Assembly (NCBI RefSeq): GCF_043290135.1
Contig: NC_134700.1
Location: 239,757,088 to 239,821,087, forward strand
Direction: 5' to 3'
Source: Rhipicephalus microplus
Lineage: Eukaryota; Arthropoda; Arachnida; Ixodida; Ixodidae
DNA length: 64,000 bases
The notes beneath the pieces are model-generated. The model saw only the letters and a program-made list of their open reading frames with translations, ran no database searches and was not told where the DNA came from. Position numbers and translations under genes: made by a program. Shown here in pieces: positions 54,283 to 64,000 of the stretch (position 1 is its first letter; each line of letters starts with the position of its first letter).

Positions 54283-54651
54283 AGGTGATAAGGTGCAGAA
54301 CGCAAGGCGACGAGTAGGTGCCACCACCGTCTCGTCCTAGCAGAGCGTTGGAAACACTTCCCGTTCTGTGCAAGCGTTGCATGGTCAGCACAGCGTGATA
54401 AGCGCTACGGTCCTTAAAATTAGTTAGGTATGCCTTTTCTAGTAAAAGACGAACATGCGGAATGTATATGTGTTGTTACCGTGCCTCAGATATGCGCAAT
54501 ATTTGGTTTTTAATTGACAATAGCACACGTATGAACGCTGATTCTTGAGCAACATTGATGGGCGCTGCGGATGGGGTCCGCCGTTCGGGGTATCGGCTTG
54601 TGCTGTTTAGAGTACCCAGTTCGCGGTAACGGTGGACAAACAGACTAGTGT
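54283..54651. other. unassigned sequence
   Basis: Nothing recognised between the palindrome and the CAGA microsatellite. Confidence 0.45.

Positions 54652-54701
<50 letters not shown>
54652..54701. repeat. (CAGA)n microsatellite
   Basis: About 12 CAGA units. Confidence 0.97.
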
Positions 54702-57700
54702 TAAAGTTTTTGCGTGGAAGGTCCCCAAGAAATACTATCATCTTTAAAAGCAGTGCCAGTTTTTTTACGACAGAGGTCTTTCGTGAATGTGAGCTGGGAA
54801 CACTTGATAGTGGGTAGAAAACGCTAACAGAGTGGTGCTATGGCGAATTCTCGCAATCGTTTCCGTATTATTTTGTACTGTGTTTTCTCGGCTCACACAG
54901 CAGTGACCCCATGGCAATCGTTTTTGTAGTTTGCCATCTTGCTTTACCGTAACATTTTTTGTCGATGCGGCCTCATCAAATGTGATGCTTAAGGGATGGC
55001 TTTTAGCTCTCCCATAGTAGAGTACCAAGTACTCTAAATCTTAACCACTCTTTCTAAACACATGGCACAGCGTTAAACAAATTTGCATGACAACAAACTG
55101 TCAAACTGAAGCGCTCATAAACACTGTTCGGTGCTTCATGTTTATGTGTGCGCGCAGCTTCGAAACACGTCCTACGATCAAGAGCTTGTGCACACGCCAC
55201 TCCGTTCGTGTTTTGAGTGTTGGCTTTTTCGCATTGAGATGTTTGTAGTAGAGAAGCCGCTCCAGTTGGCAGGGTGGACAGAATGTTGGCTTACAGAGAA
55301 TTATTCGAGCGTTCATGCGTTCTTGCACATCTGTCTCTGCTTGACGAACATCACTACGCAGTACGCTCGACTAAAGTTCCAGTCAAAAGCTCGAGTATTT
55401 ATAGCAAGCAAAGTTGGAAGAAAACAAATAAATGCGTGCATGATGGAAGACTCTTTTCATTTCAAAGTTTGTTACTGTTTTTAGTGCCTGTTGCAAGCAA
55501 ACTTTCGATCATTTCTACAACAATTCACAAGATTGCTGTACGAACAGCAAGTATTTTCCTCTACGATGAATGCTAACAACATTCTTTAAAAAAGACAGAG
55601 TGAGGCTCGAGAAAGGGAGCGGGCGTCATAAGCGAGAAACCGAAATCCCTCGATGAAATATATATAGCGTAGACAACTAGATAAATGAGAATGAGAGCAG
55701 ACGCTCTGAAGCATAACACTCCCCATTAGCAGCGGCTACTATGTCAGCTGAGAGAGCAGCTAGTGTATGCATCGATTGTTCTTGTCTCATGAAATCTCGT
55801 ACCGGTGTCGATCAAGAAAGCATATGAAAGCCATGTAGATAAAAAAGCCTTATTTGCGAAGAAAATCAGCGCAAAAAAAATTCTGGTGATAAAAAGGGCA
55901 TTAGGGCACAGAAAATAGAGTTGCCATTTTGGTCATCTTTTATGATACGCTTCGTGGAGCGTAACGGACAGTAATGAAAATATTCTGAGTGGAGGAAAGA
56001 GAGTCGCAGCACCTGCGGTTGTACCGTAACAGCGTGGCCGGCTTTCGATTTAGCACTTTTGGATTTTTTTATTTTCTTTTTTAACACTCAAAGTGCAACG
56101 AGGACACCGCACTCCGTCATTTTTTCAGAGCCCCACTCGACGCAGTCTAAACGCCCGCGGAAAGGTCTCTATTTTTACTGCACAATACTTATCAATACGA
56201 AAATGTTGTGCTCACGTGACACAGGGCACTCAGGTGCATATATAACTATAAAATGGTGCAATATTAGCATAAGGCAAGAAGGTAATCACGACCAAAATAT
56301 TACCAAAGAAAACGAGAGAAAAATGAAAGAGACAGTAACAGACAGCAGCTTTGATGAGGATGTTCCACGCTGCTTTGAAAAGCTCGCAACTCTGCTTCTA
56401 CCTGCCAAGTTTGGCAAACTGCACATGTGTTGATGATATCTGGCTATATGAATTCCTCCACGAAAATTCTCGCCCTTAGTTTTCGTGTCGGCATCCCCCT
56501 GAACGTTTCTGATGAGAAACAGAAGAGGCGTTTTGTTTAGGTTTGGGTGGGCACTTACGAGAGCTTCGTATTTTGTTACTAAAGCTGCTCGTCAAGCAAC
56601 TATGCATTCAGGCGTGCAGTTATTCGCCGGCTATGTAAATATGTGTTAAAAACAGTACAGAAGAATTCACCATGCGCCGTTTAGCTGAGTGTATATTTCA
56701 GGTTTGCAAATTCAAGTCTGGGGCATTTAATATTCTTCCATTAGAATTTCTTCGTCAGCGCCATTCGGCTAAACTCAAAAGTTTATCATCCCTTCGGAAT
56801 TCATGTTTTAATTAGATAACCTAAAGAGTATAAATTAGCAGGCAGTGCAAACTGAGAATAAGGTTTTATCACTTTTATCACTTTTTCCAGGCTTTAGGTT
56901 CACGTGTATTCTCGGGACATAAAGCGAGTGAACGATCGATAACGTTCACTGCGAAATAATAATTTCGCAATATAAATACTGCAATATGAAGCACATTAGT
57001 AGCTCGAACAGTGTTTAACTTCATGGAATCATTCTAGAAAACTGCTTTCTCCCCCCCCTTTTTTTTTGTTTTAATTTGTCACATTGCATGTTTCGTCGAT
57101 CCAAATGGGGATGAAGGCTGCCATTGCGAATCGTGACTAGGTTATGGTTCATTGCGACCGCAGCATTGCCGTTAGCGTGATTGTCCTGGTTCAAAATTGA
57201 TATCAGGACTATGAAGTGACAAAAAATGTTAGAACAAGACGAAAAAAATGACGGTAACAGTAATAGCTGGAGGGTCAGAACACGGGAAGAGGACGGGTAA
57301 AAGAAAAATAAGGGCTAGGGGAATAATAAGGGGAAAAATAAGGGGGAAAAATAAGGCGCGTTATCATGTAGCACATTGCTTTCGCGTGATTGCTCGTTTC
57401 ATAGGCGTCGGTTTTTCTCTCTCGCTCTCCCCTTTGGACTCATAACCGGCTACTGATATCTGACTCATAAGAACGCTTGGTTGAAGCACAGAGTGCTCAT
57501 TTTAGCCCTTGAAAAATATCCTGAAGGGTAGCGACCATTGAAACTGCCTTAATTAGGTATGATAATAAAGAAAAAATACCCGTTTATATTCTCCTTCAGT
57601 GTATCTACGTATTTTAGTTTCTGCAGTCATGCTTGGAACTCATAAATTCTGGTGAGGTGTAAGGCATGTTTCCTTTGCTCATGACAATTATTAGTTAGCA

Positions 57701-58123
57701 CTCATCGGTACAGACAATAACACGTAGCTGGAATGCTTGACCCTCAGGGCATCAGGCGATGCCATGAAGTTTGCCGAAGGTATGACCGTAATTGAGAAAC
57801 ATTGAGAGGCACGAGAATACGCCGTTAGTTTAGCGAACCTCAAAGGCAGGTGGCCCTGGGTGGGTGTGCTTTTAAGACTTTTGCCTCGAGGCACATACGG
57901 GGCACCACCCACTGACTGGTTGCATTAGGCTCGAAGGAATAGTGGAATGGAGAGGCAAAGGGCGTATAGGTTAAACACTGAGGCTACGCAATATTGTGAA
58001 AAGTTGTGAACTAAACAAGTAAAAAGAGAAATAAATGCGAAGGACGTTAAGTGGCGCACATTTTAAGGACGGAGTATACTTGCGTCGTTTGTATTGGTTT
58101 GGACTACGTTTCATGATTTTCAG
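54702..58123. other. unassigned sequence
   Basis: Several frames of 60-124 codons on both strands; none shows a domain or a convincing splice context. At about 57295-57355 a short AATAAGGGG(A)-type repeat occurs. Confidence 0.4.
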
Positions 58124-58290
58124 GACGAAGAGGCTGCTGCGAATTGGATGAAGGTGCTGCGACGAGCGCCAATGATGCACCATATATTGTGGAGGATCCC
58201 ACTCCCCCTCTCTTACTCCGGAGAAAGGAGCCAGTGGGGCTGGAACCGTTTCGGTAGTAGTTACACTGCACACTCAGCACATGTATACTG
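58124..58290 (+). CDS. weak candidate 3'-terminal exon
   Basis: TTTCATGATTTTCAG ends at 58123 and looks like a splice acceptor. The next 167 bases are open (DEEAAANWMKVLRRAPMMHH ... WNRFGSSYTAHSAHVY) and end TGA. No AATAAA was found close downstream and no upstream exon was identified, so this may be chance. The family is not recognised. Confidence 0.2.
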
Positions 58291-59449
58291 AATGTGTACA
58301 GATGTTTTGTATCCTTGCAATCAGAGTTTCCCTGGTGTGCTTGCTTGGCCGTCCTGCACTTAGTACATACTTAGCAAGACGCAGAGAGAACTTATTTTCC
58401 GGCTTCAATTCAGGTTTGGGTGTTACTCGGCACTGTGCTATTCTGCTCACTGCATGCGCGGAGGAGCTGGACAGTTGGCACTGGCGTCTTGAAAATTTAC
58501 TTCAAGAAAGGAGAAGCGAAACATGTAGGGAAGGATGTTTCAGCTCCACCAACAGAAAACCTGGCGAGAGGCAAATGTAGCATTTTTCTGAGTTTTTTTT
58601 TTTTTGATGAGGCATTATAATGGTGCCGAGCCTGAAACAGGCTATGTAGGGAAGGATGTTACCTCACCACTGACGTCTTCACAAAACTGCGTTGAAGTGC
58701 AGCTTACTTGTTGTTCTTCTCGACAAACACAGTTTCAGTTGCACACAAGGTATAGTTGGATGCTGGATTCGAAATTGCACAAATTATGATTCAATGGTGA
58801 CAATAAATAATCACAAAATGTGCAAACTAAGAGCGAAAAATAGTAGCATGTGAATAGAAAGAAAGGGGCTCGCACATATGATCATAGTGAAAAAGAAGGA
58901 AACAAAGGCAAAACAAAAACTAGTGAGACCAAGGTGTAAAGTATACAATACAATAATCTGAGATTATCATTACTTTTTTTTCTTTTACTGGGTATTACCA
59001 TATTGCTAAAGCAGATGTTCTGTACCTTTTGACCTCCAGCAAGAGGTAAGAGGGAGGGGCGTCTATATTTTGAGCAATTCCAGCGTACAATTTATGGAAA
59101 TATGGAAATTGTGGTGGCGAATCAATGATCTGATAATGAGAAATGTCAACTGGATAGATTCACATTAGTTTTGAAAACCTCATTTTTAAAATGCACATAA
59201 ATTGATTGTACGAGCGTTCGTGAATTTATTCGCATTCAAATGCAACCACGCATGTGCGATTGAACGTACGACCTGAACTAGAAAATCGCAATGCTATAGC
59301 TACTGGGTCACTGCAGTGGATGGTACTCGAAGACGCAATCAGACGAAATTATCTGTTTCTAAGAGCAGTCGCAATTTTTCTTCGGAGATCGCACACATAA
59401 ATATGCTCGCTTATTTCTTTGAATAAATATTTAAATACATTCAGTCAGT
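58291..59449. other. unassigned sequence
   Basis: No gene or element recognised. Two short blocks share TGTAGGGAAGGATGTT (about 58525 and 58646), a possible local duplication. Confidence 0.4.
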
Positions 59450-59770
59450 CAGTCAAGAACTTTAATATATGGTCCTGAGGAGTTTAAGCCACCAGGGTGC
59501 CCACGTGGGACATCCTAGCAGCCGCTACCGTAGGCGACGCCCGAGTCGGGGCGGGAACGTGGTGGCGTTCCGCCAGTTCTTGGGCCCTCTGGACTGCCTT
59601 AAGTTGGTTTCGGAGATTGGGGCTCCTGAGTGCCTCCTCCCAGTCGGACTCACTGGTGAGAGGTCCCTGAGGTAACGCGGGACATTGCCAGAGCATGTGC
59701 GCGAGTGAACAGTACACTTCTGTGCAATCTGGGCACTGTGAATTTATGTCTGAGTTATAATGGCTGAGTC
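59450..59770 (-). mobile_element. 3' end of an RNase-H-type LINE (I/R1-like group)
   Basis: The minus strand reads INSQCPDCTEVYCSLAHMLWQCPAL, a C-x2-C-...-H-x4-C finger seen at the C-terminus of I/R1/Loa-type ORF2 proteins. Then WEEALRSPNLRNQLKAVQRAQELAE and a short 3' UTR follow, with a tail of TGAC repeats at 59450. Only about 320 bp remain, 5'-truncated. The exact clade is not certain. Confidence 0.65.
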
Positions 59771-61035
59771 GGCCCCGTGATTACAGTAAGTTTTTTCCAC
59801 CTAGCTCGATGAATTGAAAAGAAAGTGCTCAAGTTCGGATAGCATGAATCACCAGCCCATCCTGTTGTGCTGCATGAATTATTCTAAATTGATAGAAACG
59901 AAAAAACCAGTGTATAGTTACAGGAGCTTTTTTTCATCTTCATATAAGGCAGTTGTTCATGAATAAATGTAAACAAAAGAAGACGAATTTCGATGACTGC
60001 TTCTTTTTCAAAGGTGGGATTTTTTAAGTATTACGCCACACTCTTCACCATGTCATTTTAAAAAATATGAAATAATCAACAAAAGCCAATACTTTTTATT
60101 CTGCTGCAATAAGACCATCGAAAGAAAATAAAAATGAATATACTGTTCTTAGCTTCCATCGACATTTCTTAGATTATAAATCGTCGCCTACTGTAGAACG
60201 ACAAGATCAGCGAGGCGTTGGACTTCTCTGCTTGACCTTAGATTCATAACTGTGATGAACGTAGGCCATGTGTCTAATTGAGTGGACGTAATTTAATTGC
60301 CTTCTTCAGTCTGAGACGTAAGAGGTGTGCCTTGTTCATTGTGAGTAATTTCGCTACCGCGGAAAAAACTGAGGCAGGAGTCTGCACATACACACACCCA
60401 AAACGGAAATAAAATCGGAAAAACGCGAGCGGCATGGCGGTGCTCTCTAAACGCCCGTTTCCCCCATAACCACAGAAAAAAAAACAATGACAAAAGAAAT
60501 GTTATAAAACTGCCGGGGAAACCTTTCGGCGCAGGAAACACAATAAAAGCCCCCTTTCGACTGCTTTTCGGAATCAGGCAAAATTATTGATTACGGATAT
60601 GTGCTTGTCTCACCGACGTAACACGACAGCGGCGTTTTCGCCTTCAGCCGACACGGATCGCCTTTTTCTCGGGCGCCTCGCATTCGCTCTTGCTCCACGG
60701 CCAACGTTAATCATTTGTGTGTTTGTGAGTTTGTATCTAAATGCGTTAAATGACTGAATGCTTCTCTCTAACAGCATTGCTTATACTTCACGACGGTGTC
60801 TTTACCAGAGAAGTTGGGTAAGATAAGGATGGTGTTTGTTTCTAGCTTGAACAAAAGTGTGCAATTCTAATACAAAGAGTTTGTCTTCCATTGTTTTGCA
60901 GCAGAGATGTTTTTAACAATCGAGAATGGTACACCGACACTCAGAAGCGTGATCTGTCCTTGACCTTCATTAAGTGTTGCGTTGGGCTGCTCAGATCGTG
61001 CTAGCGCTGCGATGGCCGGTCATGGCTGCAGCGTA
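59771..61035. other. unassigned sequence
   Basis: No gene or element recognised. A GC-richer patch at about 60600-60710 has no features I can name. Confidence 0.4.
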
Positions 61036-62335
61036 CTTTATTTATTTTTATTTATTTAAATACCTTAAGAGCCCAGAGGGCATTACATAAGGGGGATATA
61101 TACAAGAGGTTACTATAGCATCAGTAAAACAACATGTCAGGGAGTAATACTAGTAATCAAACTGACCGATAGCCCAAGCAACATTACTAATAACACAATA
61201 AGCAAAAAACACAGTAAGCAGCTCACCATAACAGGAAACATATTTCAAGAAATAGCAATAAACATTCTCTAAGCATGCGTTACACATTAAATGTCAATGG
61301 TGGTTACAAATTATTGTCAACTTCTAAGTAAGTTAGTACTGCAGACTGGAAAAGGGAGGGTTCTGTAATAGCGACGATGTTTGAGGGCAGCGCGTTCCAC
61401 TCGTTAATGGATAACAGCAGAGGTGAAAATTGGTATTTCTTAGTGCGTGAATATATTGGATTGACCTTATGTGCATGACCAACGCGATCAGAAACGTAGG
61501 GAGCCGGGTGAATGAATGATCGAGAAAATGACGAGTCACTATGATATAAGCTATGGAAAAAACATAGGCGGGACAACTTTCTGCGCGTGGCAAGCAATGG
61601 AAGGTTCAGAGAACGCTTAAGACATGTAACGCTTTGGTGGCGAGAATGACAGGAGGTGATAAACCGAGCTGCTTTATTTTGTACCGATTCTAGCATATCA
61701 GATAACATTGCCATGTGTGGATGCCAGATGGTTGACGCATACTCTAGTGAAGGCCTGATCAGAGCTTGATATGCGTGAAGTTTAGTTTTCAAGTTTGCGC
61801 ATCTGAGGCGGCGTTTCAAAAGACCGAGTTTTTTTGATGATTTGCTGGTGATGTATTCAATGTGACTGTTCCAGGTTAGGTCGGAACTAAAGAAAATGCT
61901 GAGGTATTTTGTGGATAAAACGGTCTCAATTACGGTGCTATTGACTATGTATCTGACGGTTGATGAGGGGTTGGCTACGGAAGTAAATCTAATATGTTTG
62001 GTTTTTTCAGCGTTGATGTGCATCTGCCACAAGTTGCACCACTCTGTGAGTTTTAACAAATCTGACTGCAGGATGCTACTGTCATTCGGTTCGGTAATCT
62101 CCTTATATATAACGCAATCATCTGCGAATAGGCGTAGAGAAGAAACAATATTAGATCCAATGTCATTGATGTAGACCAAAAATAATATTGATCCGAGCAC
62201 GGAGCCCTGGGGGACACCGGATTTTACCATGCACTTTCTGGAAATTATGTGGTCAAGTTTGACTGATTGCGACCGGTTACAGAGGAACTCTTGAATCCAT
62301 TGGATTGTTTTCTGATCAAGCTCATATTGATCATA
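61036..62335 (-). mobile_element. CR1-like LINE, third copy, 5'-truncated
   Basis: The minus strand holds the second half of RT, a 3' UTR, and a tail of AATAAA repeats at about 61036-61060 preceded by CTTAAGGTATTTAAAT. The 5' end near 62335 is where the RT match fades, shortly before RT motif B. Confidence 0.85.
61304..62230 (-). pseudogene. CR1-like ORF2, C-terminal RT fragment
   Basis: From an internal ATG at 62230 the frame is open for 308 codons: SGVPQGSVLGSILFLVYIND, LRLFADDCVIY (catalytic FADD), LWQMHINAEKTKHI, TKYLSIFF (where YLG is usual), LGLLKRRLRCANLKTKL, RPSLEYASTIWHP and ending NEWNALPSNIVAI...TYLEVDNNL, stop. About 30 further codons upstream are in frame (QWIQEFLCNRSQSVKLDHI), so the ATG is not a real start. 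The N-terminal RT and endonuclease are missing. Confidence 0.9.
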
Positions 62336-63737
62336 CTGACTGACACGGCTTCGAAAAAATGTAACACACGCTCGCTGTACTATATGAGAATTTAGAAAGT
62401 TATGTAATCAAATTTTTTACATACTCATAGCAGAGTCTTTAGTAAACAACTGTGCAGGATTTTTTTAAGCTGCATGTATCGCTTCTCTGCGCAACGCATT
62501 TCTTGTGCAAGTGTATATTGGCAAGGGATAAGCGGACAAAAATATCTGCACTGAAAAAATTGGTTCTTTCATCTTGTATTGTTCCAGTTTTACCCGGTGA
62601 ATTCATTTTTATATATTGGGTCTGTTGATATTCTGAAAAAGAAAACATCTTTAGTACCATTGGGTGATGACGCAAGGAACTTTGACAGAACGCTGTATTC
62701 TGTGATTGCTGGAAGAGAGGCAACAAGACCCGTTCTTTTCAAGTAGCCCAGCTTTCAACGTCAATCGCTATAGAAATGCATGAGTGAGAACTATGAAATG
62801 TTCCCAGCCCTTGCTTCATATAGAGCTCCACAAAATAAAATTGTTGATTACGAGAGCATATGCAAGGGTTTATGCTCAGGGCAAAGCTTGAGTGTCGAGT
62901 GCTATATATGTTGCGGCGCAGCACAACAGTCACTTATTTTGTACGTGGGCGTCACCCTATGACCCGCTACACTTCCATACAACAGGGGGTTGAGTTACAA
63001 TTGTAGGGCCATTTATTTTCGCCCTTCCAGTGAGAGGGAAGCTCTGGCAAGAAAGCGCAAGAGAATGGCAGCCTTTTTTGCTACCGTAGAGAGCAGAGCG
63101 TGCGCAGAGCTGCATGAATGTTGCTCAGAAAGGGTTTTCTTCTAGGCTCTGGTAACCACCTGTATTTGCTGAATCTGTTCCCCCTGTTCACCTATGGTGC
63201 CTGTGAATCGCCTGTGATGCCTGCGTTCTTCTGCGTCACTTTCAGAACAGGACTCCTGGCATCTGGTTTCGTCTCGTTCTTCGTTCTATAGAGAAGGGAA
63301 CAACGTAGACATGGCACACTTTCTTGAAAATTTCATCACACAAAAACTAGTGAATTTTTATACACATTTAACCTAGATCCTAAACGTAAGAGATTGCTAT
63401 GTCAAACGCTGTAGCGAGGAAAATGCGTTGCTGCTGAAAAATCTATTCACTATTATACGGCAGTTGTCATGTGTTAAAGAGACCCCAGGCCGAATACTTC
63501 TTCGCCTTACCTGAGGGATGAATGCATCTATGTTAAAGAAGGGCTGTTTTTTTTATAAAAAAAAAGTGGGTGAATAAACGCTAAAGAAGATCTGTTTCTT
63601 TATTAAAAGATGTAGATAAATTCCATATCTGCAGAACCAGACATGTGGGTGTGGAAACTTTCCTGGGAAATAATACTGCAAACACAGCGGACCTTCAGCG
63701 AGCTGCCATCGCACTTCACATCGTGAGAAGAAAGAAG
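62336..63737. other. unassigned sequence
   Basis: No gene or element recognised. CTGTGAATCGCCTGTGATGCC near 63200 is a short local duplication. Confidence 0.4.
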
Positions 63738-63738
63738 G

Positions 63739-63792
<54 letters not shown>

Positions 63793-63820
63793 TATGGATA
63801 TATGGATAGATGGATAGATG

Positions 63821-63915
<95 letters not shown>
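63738..63915. repeat. (GATA)n microsatellite
   Basis: About 44 units with TATG and GATG interruptions around 63790-63825. Confidence 0.98.
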
Positions 63916-63916
<1 letters not shown>

Positions 63917-64000
63917 TTACATGGATTTTCCAAACGTTGTTGACACAAAAGATTTGTGCAGTTCGACGAAGCAAGCGCTCAATACACGAAAAAGTACGTC

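Overview
The window is eukaryotic nuclear DNA and almost certainly comes from a hard tick (Ixodidae, probably a metastriate genus). The main evidence is several copies of a tRNA-derived SINE that matches my knowledge of the tick family Ruka, including one complete copy with target-site duplications. CR1- and RTE-type LINEs, Ty3/gypsy elements with short LTRs, and many CA, TA, GATA and CAGA microsatellites fit that assignment. There are no bacterial-style operons. Host coding sequence is sparse and only inferred from splice-site and open-frame evidence.

Layout. 1-1181: a collapsed Ty3/gypsy element (LTR piece, 3' half of integrase, complete 145-bp LTR). 2251-2982: a diverged tandem duplication that looks exon-like. 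3001 to about 11.8 kb: a long CR1-like LINE on the minus strand, with decayed ORF2, an ORF1 that carries a 2A-type motif, then about 14 tandem copies of a 315/316-bp monomer, a perfect hairpin and two older monomers. 12-20 kb: mostly anonymous sequence with SINE fragments, a large CAGA/CATA microsatellite, a non-autonomous element (copy A) and a small direct-repeat array. 20.1-20.4 kb: a possible host terminal exon. 21174-23582: a structurally complete, young LTR element that encodes only a Gag-like/Thr-Ser-Pro-rich protein and no pol. 24.8-28 kb: a second CR1-like LINE (plus strand). 28-34 kb: two SINEs with clean target-site duplications, microsatellites and unassigned DNA. 34521-40274: a nearly complete Ty3/gypsy element with ATAT target duplications, whose integrase is split by a roughly 0.5-kb non-autonomous element (copy B). 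41.3-42.5 kb: a possible three-exon host gene on the minus strand. 42.8-46.1 kb: a minisatellite, a second SINE type, a LINE tail and copy C. 46721-49197: an RTE-type LINE with the inverted 5' half typical of twin priming, sitting inside a GATA microsatellite. 49.3-64 kb: copy D, a Ruka SINE, a palindrome, a weak exon candidate, an RNase-H-type LINE tail, a third CR1-like LINE and a GATA array.

The window therefore reads as a dated stack of insertions. The pol-less LTR element is young (LTRs about 1% different). The pol-bearing gypsy element is older (LTRs about 6% different) and was itself later hit by copy B. The observations most worth following are the LINE whose 5' region combines a repeated monomer array with a 2A motif next to a hydrophobic leader, the gag-only LTR element, the four-copy non-autonomous family with GGGGCGAAGC ends, and the candidate spliced gene. 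All assignments come from reading the sequence; no database search was run.
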